The position numbers were made by a program, and so were the translations under genes. Below are positions 8,067-18,500 of a stretch of DNA of 41,530 bases, in pieces. Every line of letters begins with the position of its first letter. Positions within the stretch are counted from its first letter, which is position 1. Origin of the DNA: Clostridiales bacterium (GTDB lineage Bacteria; Bacillota; Clostridia; TANB77; CAG-508); the NCBI GenBank assembly GCA_019417465.1, contig DXVF01000015.1, forward strand, positions 1 to 41,530, in the 5' to 3' direction. The notes beneath the pieces were generated by a model. That model was not told the origin of the DNA and searched no databases. It saw only the letters and a program-made list of their open reading frames with translations.

Positions 8067-9185
8067 ATGCCAAATAAATTATTAACATGTCAAAGAATAG
8101 CAAGAGAAGCATTACCAATGCTTGTAAACAACTTAGTAGTACCTGAGTTATTCCATACTGATTATAGTAAAGACTTTGTAAAAGAAGGAGACACAATTCA
8201 AGTTGAAAAACCATGTCAATTTGAAGCAAAAGATTTTAAAGATAAAGTAACAATTCAAGAAATTAATCAAAAAAGCGTTCCAGTAGTAATGAACCATATA
8301 GCAGATGTATCTGTAGAAATTACATCTAAAGAATTAACTTTAGATAGAGTTGCTTTTAATGAAAAAATATTAAATCCGATGATGGAAGCAATTGCTGAAA
8401 AAATAAATAAAGAAGGACTAGAAATGTACAAAAATGTTTATAAGACATTAGGTACAGCAGGGGCAACACCTTCTACAATAGAAATTATGGCAAATGCAAG
8501 AGGATTATTAAATAAGGCAAAATCTCCAATGGGAAATAGATATGCTGTATGGGATCCAGATGCAGATGTAAAATTCTCTACAATAGATGCAATTTTACAT
8601 GCAGAGAAATCTGGAAGCACACAAGCTTTAAGAGAAGGTTCTATTGGAAGAATCCAAGGATTAGAAAACTTTATGTCTCAACAAGTTGCAGTACATAAAG
8701 CAGGAACATTTACAGCTGTTACAACTCCAAAAGTAAATGCTAAAGCTATAGAAGGAAGTGAAACAATAGCTATAAAAGGTGGTTCTGCAAACGAAACATT
8801 AGTAAAAGGAGATATATTTGCAATAAATGGACAACAATATGTTGTTACAGAAGATGCTACAGCAGATACTGGTGTAATAACAGCAAAAGTATATCCAGCA
8901 GTTATTGAAGAAATTGCTACAGAAACAAATGTAACATTTATCGATAAAACTTCTGGAGGACACGTTGCTAACTTAGTATTCAATAAATTAGCATTCGCTT
9001 TTGTTTCAAGAGCATTAGCTTTACCAGTAGACGGTAGAGATTCTTATGTTATTTCTTATAAAGGATTAAACTTAAGAGTTGTTTATGGATACGATATGAG
9101 CACAAAGAAAAATATGCTATCTATTGATACTATATATGGATTTGCACCATTATATCCATCTTTAGCAGCAGTAGTACTAGGATAA
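8067..9185 (+). CDS. Major capsid protein (P22 coat-like)
   Basis: The 372-residue protein starts MPNKLLTCQRIAREALPMLV and VPELFHTDYSKDFVKEGDTI, the typical beginning of P22-type coat proteins with the HK97 fold. Residues around 215-300 form a beta-rich inserted domain (IKGGSANETLVKGDIFAING and so on), after which the shell fold resumes with NLVFNKLAFAFVSRAL. The gene follows the scaffold by 17 bases and ends in a terminator-like hairpin, and its less AT-rich codons suggest high expression. Confidence 0.9.
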   Translation: MPNKLLTCQRIAREALPMLVNNLVVPELFHTDYSKDFVKEGDTIQVEKPCQFEAKDFKDKVTIQEINQKSVPVVMNHIADVSVEITSKELTLDRVAFNEKILNPMMEAIAEKINKEGLEMYKNVYKTLGTAGATPSTIEIMANARGLLNKAKSPMGNRYAVWDPDADVKFSTIDAILHAEKSGSTQALREGSIGRIQGLENFMSQQVAVHKAGTFTAVTTPKVNAKAIEGSETIAIKGGSANETLVKGDIFAINGQQYVVTEDATADTGVITAKVYPAVIEEIATETNVTFIDKTSGGHVANLVFNKLAFAFVSRALALPVDGRDSYVISYKGLNLRVVYGYDMSTKKNMLSIDTIYGFAPLYPSLAAVVLG

Positions 9186-9188
9186 TAA

Positions 9189-9212
9189 AAGGCAGAGAAA
9201 TCTGCCTTAATT
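9189..9212 (+). terminator. Hairpin after the capsid gene
   Basis: AAGGCAGA-GAAA-TCTGCCTT is a perfect eight-pair stem followed by AATTTAATT. The weak T-run suggests partial termination or mRNA stabilisation, giving more coat mRNA than downstream mRNA. Confidence 0.55.
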
Positions 9213-9234
9213 TAATTATTAGGAGGTCTAAATT

Positions 9235-9471
9235 ATGAAATGTTCAAAATGTGGTAAAGAATTTTCAGAACCGATATTGCCATTACATATTGAAAGATGT
9301 GAAAAAAGTAAAAAAGCTGAAGAAAATAAATCTAAAAAAGTTGAGCAAATGAATAAAGAAGAATTACTTACTAGGGCAAAAGAATTAGAGATAATAATTG
9401 AAGATATTGAAAATACAACGAAAGCCCAAATAATAGAAATGATAAAAGCAAAAGAAAAAACTCAAGAGTAG
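9235..9471 (+). CDS. Small zinc-finger plus HeH/SAP-like protein, 78 aa
   Basis: It begins with CSKCGKEF and then LPLHIERC, a C2HC zinc finger, followed by a lysine/glutamate-rich linker and NKEELLTRAKELEI with TTKAQIIEMIKAK, the helix-extended-helix motif seen in phage head accessory proteins. It lies between the capsid and connector genes, where such proteins may decorate the head or bind DNA. AGGAGG precedes the ATG by eight bases. The exact role is unknown. Confidence 0.6.
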   Translation: MKCSKCGKEFSEPILPLHIERCEKSKKAEENKSKKVEQMNKEELLTRAKELEIIIEDIENTTKAQIIEMIKAKEKTQE

Positions 9472-9479
9472 GTGATTCA

Positions 9480-9836
9480 ATGGAATTATTAGAAAAAGTA
9501 AAAGAAAGACTTGATATTACAGATACAAGTCAAGACAAAAAAATACAAGGTTATATTGATGATATTACAGATAAAATAAAATCTATTTGTAATAGATTTT
9601 ATTATCCAGAAGAACTAAATTATCTTGCAATTAATTATGCCCAAAATTGTTATCTTTACTATAAAAATAAAGATAACAATAGTAATAGTCATTTGCAAGT
9701 AACAGGTGCATCTGATAATGGACAATCTGTCACTTTTGAGACAGTAGAAATTATTACGAAAGATGATATAGACTTAGATAAAGTAATCAAAAAAAATCAA
9801 GATGAAATATCAAGATATGCATATATGGGGTGGTAA
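9480..9836 (+). CDS. Head-tail connector (gp6/gp15-like adaptor)
   Basis: This 118-residue, mainly helical protein begins MELLEKVKERLDITDTSQDKK and continues with a repeated helix pattern (GYIDDITDKIKSICNRFYYP), the signature of the adaptor proteins that form the ring below the portal. Order and size fit. It overlaps the next gene's start region, as is usual in this module. Confidence 0.75.
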   Translation: MELLEKVKERLDITDTSQDKKIQGYIDDITDKIKSICNRFYYPEELNYLAINYAQNCYLYYKNKDNNSNSHLQVTGASDNGQSVTFETVEIITKDDIDLDKVIKKNQDEISRYAYMGW

Positions 9837-9838
9837 TA

Positions 9839-10180
9839 ATGCAAATATCAGATTTATTCAAACAAGTAATAAAAGATACTTTCTATGACAAAGATATAGA
9901 AATATGGACATCTGGAACAATAAAAGATGATGAAGGTGCAGTAATTGGAAATGGAAAATTGAATAAAGTAGATAGTTTTAAAGGTAATTTTCAATTTGCT
10001 ACAAGAGAATATATTCAAAAAGAATATGGACAGGAAATAGAGGCAAGCGCGATAGTTACTTGTGATAAGACAGTAGCCGAAATTGGCAATATTCTTATTT
10101 ATAATAATAAAGAATATGCAATCAAAAGCAAAATAACTCCTGATAGCCATGTAACCCTTTTGGTAGAAAATAATGAATAA
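9839..10180 (+). CDS. Head closure/minor capsid protein
   Basis: A 113-residue beta-rich protein in the slot of the stopper that seals the head after packaging. Segments such as VTCDKTVAEIGNILIYNNKEYAIKS (strand-turn-strand) fit head-closure proteins. The ATG at 9839 is preferred over an in-frame ATG at 9830 because GGGGTGG lies at the right distance before it and the earlier one overlaps the upstream stop. Confidence 0.6.
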   Translation: MQISDLFKQVIKDTFYDKDIEIWTSGTIKDDEGAVIGNGKLNKVDSFKGNFQFATREYIQKEYGQEIEASAIVTCDKTVAEIGNILIYNNKEYAIKSKITPDSHVTLLVENNE

Positions 10181-10208
10181 AATGTCGAATCTTGTAACAT
10201 AAAATCAG

Positions 10209-10237
10209 TTGCTTTGTTCGATATATTTCGATATAAT
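10209..10237 (+). promoter_or_regulatory. Promoter of the moron cassette
   Basis: TTGCTT, 17 bases, then TATAAT. It stands inside the structural operon immediately before a lipoprotein gene, so that gene can be expressed from the dormant prophage. Confidence 0.6.
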
Positions 10238-10267
10238 TTTCTTATATTAAGCGAAAGGGGAAAGATT

Positions 10268-10621
10268 ATGAAAAAAATTTTTAAACTTATTACGCTATGT
10301 GCAATAATAGTATTGTTAATGATTATATTAACGGGTTGTACAGCAATCGAAACAAGTACAAATTCTGCAAGCAATAATTCTACAATTGGAAATAGCACAG
10401 TATCAAAAATAACCAAAGAAAATTATGAAAAAATTGAAAAAGGAATGACTAAGCAACAAGTATTCGACATTATAGGTGAAGATGCATCTATAAGTGAAAG
10501 TGAAACACCAGGTGTAGGAAAAATGGAATTATATCATTATCAGGAAATTCTTTCTGCAAAGTCAATTAATATATACTTTGTTAATGGCAAAGTATATATG
10601 AAAAATTGGGCTGAATTATAA
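10268..10621 (+). CDS. Prophage-encoded lipoprotein (BamE/SmpA-like fold)
   Basis: A 117-residue exported lipoprotein. Basic MKKIFK and a hydrophobic stretch lead to the lipobox LTGC near residue 23, after which comes a Ser/Asn-rich linker. The mature domain begins ITKENYEKIEKGMTKQQVF and contains GEDASISES and a final FVNGKVYMKNWAEL, the pattern of the small BLIP/BamE-like two-helix, beta-sheet domain. The ATG at 10268 follows AAAGGGGAAAG; the longer in-frame start would hide the signal peptide. It interrupts the head-tail connector genes and has its own promoter, typical of a moron, perhaps protecting the lysogen's surface against other phages. That role is inference. Confidence 0.75.
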   Translation: MKKIFKLITLCAIIVLLMIILTGCTAIETSTNSASNNSTIGNSTVSKITKENYEKIEKGMTKQQVFDIIGEDASISESETPGVGKMELYHYQEILSAKSINIYFVNGKVYMKNWAEL

Positions 10622-10662
10622 GAAAGATGATAATATTAAGTACTATGCGGAGGTGATAAAGA

Positions 10663-10812
10663 ATGAAATATGATATTGGGGATAAAGTAGAATTAAAAAA
10701 TGGTTGTATTGTAGAAATTACTGAGATACATAAAAATCTATCTGATGAAATATATATATCAAGAAACATTCCAATTTCAGAAGATAAAATAGTAAGAAAA
10801 GTGGAAGAATAA
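10663..10812 (+). CDS. Small hypothetical protein of the moron cassette, 49 aa
   Basis: GCGGAGGTGAT precedes the ATG. The product MKYDIGDKVELKNGCIVEI and following looks like a tiny SH3-like beta barrel with IYISRNIPI near the end. It is co-transcribed with the lipoprotein gene and followed at once by a strong terminator. Function unknown. Confidence 0.6.
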   Translation: MKYDIGDKVELKNGCIVEITEIHKNLSDEIYISRNIPISEDKIVRKVEE

Positions 10813-10816
10813 TTAT

Positions 10817-10850
10817 AAAACACTAGATTAATTTCTAGTGTTTTATTTTA
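10817..10850 (+). terminator. Terminator of the moron cassette
   Basis: AAAACACTAGA and TCTAGTGTTTT form a perfect 11-pair stem around six bases, followed by ATTTTA. It separates the cassette from the resumed tail operon. Confidence 0.75.
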
Positions 10851-10868
10851 TGTAAAAAGGTGATAATA

Positions 10869-11351
10869 ATGTCAAGCGTAAAAGGGTTAAATAAGATACT
10901 TTCCAATTTGAAAGAGGAAGGCAAAAATATAAATGAATGTATATTTGCAGGAGTTAAAAATTCACTTTTATTAGGACAAAAAGAAGCAAAAATGAATGCT
11001 CCGGTAAGTGCTGACGGTGGATATCTTAGAGAGAACATTCATATAAACATAGATAGACGAGATACAAAGATACAAGGTTGTATTTATGGAACAGCAGAGT
11101 ATCATGCTTATGTAGAATGTGGAACTGGACCAGTAGGAAGAGGAACATATCCATATAAAATAAAAGGATATACAATACATTATAAAGCAAATAAATGGAA
11201 AGGGAAAGTCCCGTTTTTAATAAATGAAGAAACAGGAGACCTTGGAATAAGATATATAGCAGGACAAGAGGCACAGCCACACATGTATCCTGCTTTTTTA
11301 AACGTTGAAAAAAATTTAATAAAAGAAATAAAGAAAGCTAGTAAGGGGTGA
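10869..11351 (+). CDS. HK97 gp10-like head-tail joining protein
   Basis: The 160-residue protein has the family layout: an N-terminal helix (SSVKGLNKILSNLKEEG), GQKEAKMNAPVSADGGYLRENI near residue 40, a beta core with YHAYVECGTGPVG, and a C-terminal PHMYPAFLNVEKNLIKEIKK helix. That matches HK97 gp10-like proteins that join the head to the tail tube. The start at 10869 follows AAAGGTGAT. Confidence 0.78.
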   Translation: MSSVKGLNKILSNLKEEGKNINECIFAGVKNSLLLGQKEAKMNAPVSADGGYLRENIHINIDRRDTKIQGCIYGTAEYHAYVECGTGPVGRGTYPYKIKGYTIHYKANKWKGKVPFLINEETGDLGIRYIAGQEAQPHMYPAFLNVEKNLIKEIKKASKG

Positions 11352-11355
11352 TTGA

Positions 11356-11706
11356 ATGGAGTTTCCAAAGGCAGAGATATATAAATTGATTCAAAATGTA
11401 AAAATAAAGGAACAAGAAATAGATTATGTTCAAAACAAACCCAAAAAGTTTAAATCATTGCCCTGTATTAGTTTTTGTAATCTCATTAATACTCCTAAAT
11501 TTGCATTTAAAAACAGAATTTACTCAGAAAAAATAGATGTACAAATCGATATATGGTCAAAAGGAAGTGCTATAAACACTTTAATACTAAAAGAATTGTT
11601 AAATATAATGCAAGAAAACGGATGGACTTTAATTACTGCACAAGATATGGACAATACAAATGGTATATACAGAATAATGACTAAGTTTAGGAAGGTGTTA
11701 GAATGA
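11356..11706 (+). CDS. Tail terminator/completion protein
   Basis: A 116-residue protein directly after the gp10-like gene and before the tail tube gene, the usual place of the tail terminator that caps the tube. The pattern YSEKIDVQIDIWSKG and a final helix with the strand YRIMTKFRKVLE fits that fold. AAGGGGTGA precedes the ATG. The assignment leans on position. Confidence 0.6.
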   Translation: MEFPKAEIYKLIQNVKIKEQEIDYVQNKPKKFKSLPCISFCNLINTPKFAFKNRIYSEKIDVQIDIWSKGSAINTLILKELLNIMQENGWTLITAQDMDNTNGIYRIMTKFRKVLE

Positions 11707-11879
11707 ATGAAATAATTCTTGATAAAACAACAGGTAAACTAAAAAATGTTAAATTTGATAATTCTGATTTATCTGCAACAACAGCAGATTTAACAGGAGA
11801 AGTAAAAATGATAAACAACGAAATGAAACTTATCTTAGCTATTTCAGTTAATGATAAGTTTCATTTTAATTTTGAATAG
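11703..11879 (+). CDS. Hypothetical tail-module protein, 58 aa
   Basis: It overlaps the previous gene by ATGA, indicating coupled translation, and GGAAGGTG precedes the ATG. The sequence MNEIILDKTTGKLKNVKFD and following is a short beta-rich protein. It lies between the tail terminator and tail tube genes. No function recognised. Confidence 0.55.
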   Translation: MNEIILDKTTGKLKNVKFDNSDLSATTADLTGEVKMINNEMKLILAISVNDKFHFNFE

Positions 11880-11891
11880 GAGGAATGAATA

Positions 11892-12296
11892 ATGTTATAT
11901 ACAGGAAGAACAGGAAAAATAAGTATAGGTAGTAAAGAAATAGCACATATTGCTAATTTTACAGTAGACAAGGAAAATGAAATAAAGGAAGTTTCTAGTT
12001 TTGGAAAAAAATATAAAGAGAAAGTTCCAGGCGTTGCAAATTGGACTGCTTCAGCAGAAGGGGCGGCAGATTTTGCAACTGATAGCGGACAAGCAGAACT
12101 AAATAAAGCTTTTGAAGATCAAACTTTGATAGAATGTAAATTTTATTTAGATGATACTACTTATTTAAATGGGTCTGCATACATAAGCAAATTAAGCATA
12201 TCACACGATGCTGAAGGAAACGCAGAGATAAGTATTGACTTAGAAGGAAGCGGAGCTTTAGAAGATACTGGAATGTTACCAACTACAGAAGGCTAA
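11892..12296 (+). CDS. Major tail tube protein
   Basis: A 134-residue beta-rich protein: RTGKISIGSKEIAHIANFTV, then VANWTASAEGAADFATDSGQ and YISKLSISHDAEGNAEISID. Length, order just before the chaperone pair and these strand patterns match the tail tube proteins of non-contractile phages, which stack as hexamer rings. AGGAGG lies nine bases upstream. Confidence 0.82.
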   Translation: MLYTGRTGKISIGSKEIAHIANFTVDKENEIKEVSSFGKKYKEKVPGVANWTASAEGAADFATDSGQAELNKAFEDQTLIECKFYLDDTTYLNGSAYISKLSISHDAEGNAEISIDLEGSGALEDTGMLPTTEG

Positions 12297-12324
12297 AGTA
12301 ATTAATTTTTAGGAGGAAATAAAT

Positions 12325-12690
12325 ATGTATATTAAATATAGAGAAGAAGAAATCGAATGTGTAACAACTTTAAGAACAGCAATGAATATCCAAAAGAAGT
12401 TTAGAAAACCATATATGCAAATTCTAAAACAAATAGAAGACTTAGATTTAGAAGAACAATTAAAAATATTATATGCAGGAATAGAATTAGGAAAAAATAG
12501 TGATATTAAATTTGAAGAGCTTAAGGAATATTTCTTGGATAACGTAGGATTAGAAGCGTTAGGAGAATACATTGAAGAATTTGTGAATGGACTTCAATAT
12601 CCAGGATTAAGTGAGGAAGAAATAGAAAAAAAGTTGATTGCGAAAGCGGAGAAGCAGGACAAGATGAAAGAACTTGGTTTAATCAAATAA
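12325..12690 (+). CDS. Tail assembly chaperone, short form (gpG-like)
   Basis: The 121-residue helical protein sits between the tail tube and tape measure genes, the universal position of the lambda gpG-type chaperone. It coats the tape measure during tail assembly. AGGAGG precedes the ATG by eight bases. Part of the ribosomes change frame near its end to make the longer form. Confidence 0.82.
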   Translation: MYIKYREEEIECVTTLRTAMNIQKKFRKPYMQILKQIEDLDLEEQLKILYAGIELGKNSDIKFEELKEYFLDNVGLEALGEYIEEFVNGLQYPGLSEEEIEKKLIAKAEKQDKMKELGLIK

Positions 12691-12980
12691 CTAGATTAGG
12701 AGCATCTGTAGGATTAGCTCCTAATGAAATATTAGATATGGAATTATGGCAATTTAATAATTACATAAAAGGTTATGAGCAAAAGATGATTAATAGACAA
12801 AAAGAAGAAATCTCTTTGGCGTGGCATACAGCGGTATTTAACAATCAAAAAAAGATAAAACCATTAAAAACATATTTAGAAAAAATTCAGTTAAACAAAA
12901 AAAATACTATGAGTAAACAAAGTCAACTAGAAGCAATAAGAAAAGCAAAAGAATTGGACCGAAAAGAGGTGGTTGAATGA
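12325..12980 (+). CDS. Tail assembly chaperone, frameshifted form (gpGT-like)
   Basis: A -1 shift on A-AAA-AAG at 12627-12633 joins the first 103 codons to the -1 frame, which is open through to 12980, giving about 218 residues. The extension contains RLGASVGLAPNEILDMELWQ and NNYIKGYEQKMINRQKEE, the classic T domain with a tryptophan-containing helix. The gpG/gpGT ratio controls tail assembly in siphoviruses. This shift is an ordinary programmed one and differs in direction and sequence from the CGG-linked shifts elsewhere in the window. Confidence 0.82.
12627..12633 (+). other. Slippery heptamer for -1 frameshifting
   Basis: A-AAA-AAG in the frame of the short chaperone (GAA-AAA-AAG). After slippage reading resumes GTT-GAT-TGC. 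It is a standard X-XXY-YYZ site. Confidence 0.82.
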
Positions 12981-15183
12981 GTATATCTCTTGGAGTTTTA
13001 AGTTTTGGAGTAGAAGCGGATACAAAAAAACTAGACAAAAATATAAATGATGCAGACAAAAAAATTAATAGATTTTCTATGTTAGGAGTTCAGAGATTAA
13101 ATTCTCTAAACTCCTTCAGTATTAATAAAGGGAAGAAAGAGATTGATTCATTAAATAATAAGTTAAAAAAAACACAATCAGAAGCCAGTAAAACTCAATC
13201 TAAATTAGAACAAATAGACCAAAAAATGAGAACAATTAGAAACAACATAGCAGAAACAAGCGGATTAAATTTACAATATGATACGTCACAAAGTTCAAAT
13301 AAAAGAATGACAACAACAGAATATGATGAAAAACTGGAAAAATTAGCAATGGAAGATAAAGCATATCAAAAACTGGTTGAAAAAGAGCAAGAGTTATATT
13401 TAAAATCTGAACAGCATGGAGAATCTATAAATAATATAAGAACGAAAATAAGCCAAGTAGGAAAAGAAACCGAAAAAGCAGGAAAGATACAAGGTTTTAC
13501 TAACACTATAAAAAATATTGGTAGTGGAATAAAAAACATATCAGGCAGATTAGGAAATATATTGAAAAAAACTTTACAATGGAGTTCTATTTTGTTTGGT
13601 GTTGGAGGAATAATAAGTGTAATTACAAGAGGAATAAATTCTTATTTAGAAACAAATCAGCAAATGAAAACTGATTTAGATTATATGTTTTATGCAATAG
13701 GACAAGCCTTAGCTCCTGCAATACAATGGGTTATTAATTTGTTTCAAAATTTATTAGCAATAGTAGGTGCAATAGCACAAGTGTTTTTTGGAGTAAATAT
13801 ATTTGCAAACAGTTTTGCGAATTATATGAAACAAGCAAACAAAAATGCAAAAGCAACAAAGAAGACACTAGGACAATTAGCAGGATTTGATGAAATAAAT
13901 AATGTAGGAGCAAATGATAACACTGGTGGAAGTGGAAGTTCTATATCTGTTCCAGATTTTAATTTAGAAAATAAAATAGGAGAATGGATACCCAAAATTG
14001 AGGAGTTAAAAAATAAATTTGAAGAATGGAAATGGGCTATCCTGGGTGTTGTAGGAGCTTTAGCTTTAATAAAAATAGGAAGTTTGTTAGGATTAGCAGC
14101 ACCAGTAATAGCAGGAATAGTATTGATTTTTGCACGGATTAGGCTTTATAATACAAGGCATTATAAATATGGTTAGTGGAGACTTTATAACAGGGCTAAT
14201 GCAGTTTTTAGTTGGTCTAGCACTAGTTGTTGCAGGCATCTTTATACTTTTTGGTGGAATACCTGCTTTAGTAGCTTTAGTTGTAGGGATAATAGTAGGG
14301 TTAGTCATAACAATATACAGGTATGGAGATGAATTAAAACAAAAATTAAACGATTTTTCTGATTGGTTGTTTGGAATAATAGATAAAGACTGGAGAAATA
14401 TGTTCGGTCCTATGTTGGGAAGTATAATGAATGAAGGAGTATCTATTGTAAAAAGCCTGATAGATGGTTGTAAGTTATATCTTTCTGGTATGGTTGATTT
14501 TATACAAGGGATATTTAGTGGAGATTGGCGGAAGAGCTTGGGAAGGCTTGAAAAAAATAGTACAAGGTCTTTGGAAAGAACTTACAACAATATTAACAAC
14601 TCCTTTTCGCTTACTAGGTGGAGTATTAAATGGTATGATTGGAGACTTTCTCAATTTTGTAGGTAGTGCAAAAAATTGTTTTTCTAATTTTACATCTTGG
14701 CTAAAAGGTTCTATTTCTGGAATAGGTAATTCTTTTTCGAATGCTTGGAATAGTATAAAACAGGGATTCAACAATATTTGGAATAATTTAGTTACACCAC
14801 ATATTAAAATGCCTCATATTAATATTTCTTATTCATATAGTGGTTTTGCAGCAGAAGCAGCTAAGGTGTTAGGATTGCCAGGATTTCCCAAATTTAATGT
14901 TAGTTGGTATAAAAACGGTGGTGTATTCGGAGAAAAATCTATAATAGGTGTAGGAGAATATACTGGTGCAGGAAGTAATCCAGAAATCGTTGCACCTCAA
15001 AATTTGATATATCAAACAACTGCACAAGCATATAGAGATGTTTCAGGAAGCACTCAAGTTTCAGAAGAAAAAACATCGCAACGAATAATAATTAATGTTG
15101 GAAATAGGAAAATGTTTGATGATTTTATAGATTATGCAAAAGAACAGAAACGTAAAAATGGCGTTTCTGTTCTTTTTGAATAG
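12977..15183 (+). CDS. Tail tape measure protein (two +1 shifts at CGG)
   Basis: The tape measure sets tail length and helps DNA cross the membrane. Residues 45-170 are coiled coil (LNNKLKKTQSEASKTQSK and so on), then comes a hydrophobic region at about 345-450 able to insert in membranes, and a C-terminal GVGEYTGAGSNPEIVAPQN typical of the family. Continuity needs two +1 shifts. At 14135-14137 GCA-CGG is read Ala-(C)-Gly, giving FARI-free sequence FAGLGFIIQGIIN. At 14529-14531 TGG-CGG is read Trp-(C)-Gly, giving FSGDWGRAWEGLKKIVQGL, a standard tape measure repeat. The product is 734 residues. The start overlaps the chaperone stop as ATGA. Each zero frame would otherwise stop within a few dozen codons. 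Confidence 0.9.
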
Positions 15184-15192
15184 GAGGGAATT

Positions 15193-15579
15193 ATGAGTGT
15201 ACAATGGTGGAAAGGCAACAAAAAGATGAAGAATCCTTCAAAATTGAAAATTGATGCAGAAGATTTAGATGACAATAGTTATAGAAGTGCTGTAACAGGA
15301 GCTTTGATAGATACTGTTGTAGCTAAAAAAATGCACAAATTTGGATTTACATATGATCATTTAACAGAAAAAGAAGCAGAAGACATCTTACAAGAAATAG
15401 ATGAAAATCCTGTTAATTTAACAATAAAAACTCCTTATGTTAAAGGTGGAAAAATTACAGCTGATTTTAGATGTAGTAAATGGAGTATAGAATTGTATAA
15501 AGATGATGATGATAGTGAAGAAGAGTGGGCAGAATTAACTTTTAATCTTGTTCAAAAAAAGAAGGCAGCTAATCAATAA
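15193..15579 (+). CDS. Phage tail-module protein, 128 aa
   Basis: An acidic alpha/beta protein beginning MSVQWWKGNKKMKNPSKLKI with ADFRCSKWSIELYKDDDD near the end. It lies between the tape measure and the tail-associated protein, where distal tail or baseplate hub components are usually encoded. AGGAGG precedes the ATG. I recognise the position and general look but no characterised relative. Confidence 0.6.
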   Translation: MSVQWWKGNKKMKNPSKLKIDAEDLDDNSYRSAVTGALIDTVVAKKMHKFGFTYDHLTEKEAEDILQEIDENPVNLTIKTPYVKGGKITADFRCSKWSIELYKDDDDSEEEWAELTFNLVQKKKAANQ

Positions 15580-15592
15580 AGGAGGCTAAAAT

Positions 15593-18500
15593 ATGTACAA
15601 AACAAGCAAACATTGGAAAAATACTATATATAAAAATGCAATAAGTGTATTAAATATTTATGTAGATAATGTATTGATAAATCCCGATTATATCTTAGAT
15701 TTAGGCACAGAACATGAATTATTCGACGGTGAATTAATACTAGGAAGTATGCCATGCCAAAGTATTGACTTACAACTATATAAAGATACAATTTCTAATA
15801 CCGCAAAAAAAGTAAGAATAGAATACGGAATATTAGTTAATAAGGCTATAACTGTACAAGAATTAAATGAGATGATGATAGGTACTTTGAATAAATTAAA
15901 AGTAAAATCTTTAGCTAAAAAAGATGAAAGTTTTGAAATAATACCTATTCGGGGATTTTAATGTAGATGATTTTGTAGACAATGATGATGGAACAGTAAC
16001 TATAAAACTATTAGACAATATGATTAAATTTGATGCTGATAATGGCTATTATGATGCTAGTGAATTAATGAGTCAAAATGGACACACTACACTAGGTGAA
16101 ATAGCACAAGATATATGTGATAAGAAAGGAGTAGAATTGCGGTTCTACTTCTTTTTTAGGGTCTAATAAACAAGTGGCAGTATATGACAATACAGTTTCT
16201 GCAAGAACTTATATAAGTTACATTGCTGAGCAAGCAGGGTGTTTTGCAGTGATAGGAAGAGATGGAAAGCTTTATTTTAGAAGTTTATATGAAGATGAAG
16301 CAGAAATTGACTTTGAACTATTTGGTGAATTTAAGTGGGGAGATACTTGTAATATATCTAAAGTAAGCTATGAAGATGGAATTAGAAGCTTTAAGAAGCG
16401 GAAATGATACTGGTAGTACTTTATGGATTAATCAGGAAAACATGTATATTGTAGACGAAGGACAAGTACAAAATATTTACAATAAAGTAAATGGACTACA
16501 GGCTAATAGTTTTGAAGGAATGACAATAATAGACCCTACATTAGACGTAGGAGACAAGATAATAATAAATGGAAAACCTGTTATTTATCAAGGTGGAATG
16601 GATTTTCAAGGAAGATTTATAGCTAACATAAAGAGTAAGATTGCACTAAAACAAAGACAAGAAACAACAGTAAAAGAAGTTTCTCAGAAAGTTATTAACA
16701 GAAGAGTAGAAAGTAATATAAATCAAATCGAAGGCAAGATTACACAGTTAGTAGAAGAAACCTCCGAAACTTCCGAAAAACTAACAAAACATGAGCAAGA
16801 TATAAACAGCATAACAGATACAGTAAGTAGTGTAGAAACAAAAATAGAAACAGTAGAAGAAAAAGCTGATACAGCACAAAGTACAACTGATGAAACAAAG
16901 CAAAACTTAGAACAAAATTATTTAACAACTACAGAGACAGAAGCAAAAATACAAGAAAAAGCTGGAGAAGTAACTATAGAAACAAATAAAAAAATAGAGA
17001 GTATTCAGATAGGGGGAACTAACTTATTACAGGATAGTGCGTTTCCTACCGAAACAAAAAAATGGAACATAAGAACAGGAATAAGCATAGATGCAGAAAC
17101 AAAAATGAATGCAAACAATTCTATAAAAATGAATTGTTCTGGAAGTAATAGATTAGATTGTTCTAAAGAGTATTTTGCGGATTATAAGCAAGGAGAAAAT
17201 CTTACTTTAAGTTTGTGGTTAATGTGCCCTGATGTATCTAAGATTACGTCTAGTATGAATATATGGATAGGATATAGAAACGAAAGTGAAACTGCTATAG
17301 CTAACAATCAATTGATTGTAACTCCTGATATGTTTGCAGAGGTAGGTGACAACAATTGGTTTAAAGTAAAAATTACAGGTAGTAGTACAAATGCAAACAG
17401 CACTAAATGCACTTTTATGTGTGCAACTAACAGTACAACTGGAATAGTTTATGTATCTTCTCCGAAGTTAGAACGTGGTACAAAGGATACAGACTGGAGT
17501 TTTGCAGATGGCGATGTTGTTAAAGATATAGAATTAGGACAAAAGATAGAAGCTAATTGGGAACATGTAAAAGTTGCATGGAACACTATATCAGAATTTT
17601 TACAACTAGAAAACTTAAAAGGTAATGCTAGCTTAGTAGTTCGAGATGAAAATGGAAACTTAATTATGTCTCTAGATAAAACAGGACAACATTATTGGAT
17701 ACAAAAAAACAACGAGGATAAAAATATAGCAGAAACTACCTTAAAAGAGATAACTATAAACAATGAAACTAAAAAAGCTTTAATGTTCATTCTAGACAAT
17801 GCAGAGATGAATGGCGAAGGAATAATGGCATGGGGATATAAAATTGGAAATAATGTTTATCCTGTAATGTATGTTGGGAATTTTGGAAACGAGGAATTTG
17901 GATTACATTTTGCTACAGATTTAATTGCGAATGGAAATGCTATTAAATTCCAAAACGCAAGCATAGACGATGATGGTTCATTTCTATACTTAAGGTCGCT
18001 CGGTGGTCTTAGATTAATGGATACAGAAAACAATACTTGGATAGCACAATTTTTTAAGGACAATGGTCAATATGGTTTTTCTATAAAGGCAGATACTTTT
18101 GCAATATTAGGAACAGATGGGCAAACAAGAATAATAGATTTATACGATAATCAAGCGGGAACAAAAACGTTTAAAGTAAATGGCTATCTGGAAGCTGATA
18201 ATGTTGCAAACATGAACAATTTACAATATATGAGTGGCTCAACATGGGAAGCAAGTGGAGAAAAGTTTGGGATGATTTATTGTAGTTTAAGAGATGGACA
18301 AGAGTTTACTATAACAAGTTATTCCGCAATCTCAGATGAAAGATTAAAGGAGAATATACAAGAAACTAAACTAAATGCACTAGAAAGAATCAAACAACTT
18401 AATCATGTTCAATTTGATTGGAAACTTACAAAAGAACATGAAGAAATAGGGTACATAGCGCAAGAATTAGAGAAAATTGATAAAAACTATGTTGTTAAAA

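Noticed and set aside
12627..12633. Counting the tail chaperone shift with the CGG sites
   Set aside because: It is a -1 shift on A-AAA-AAG and the normal gpG/gpGT mechanism; no CGG is in frame there.
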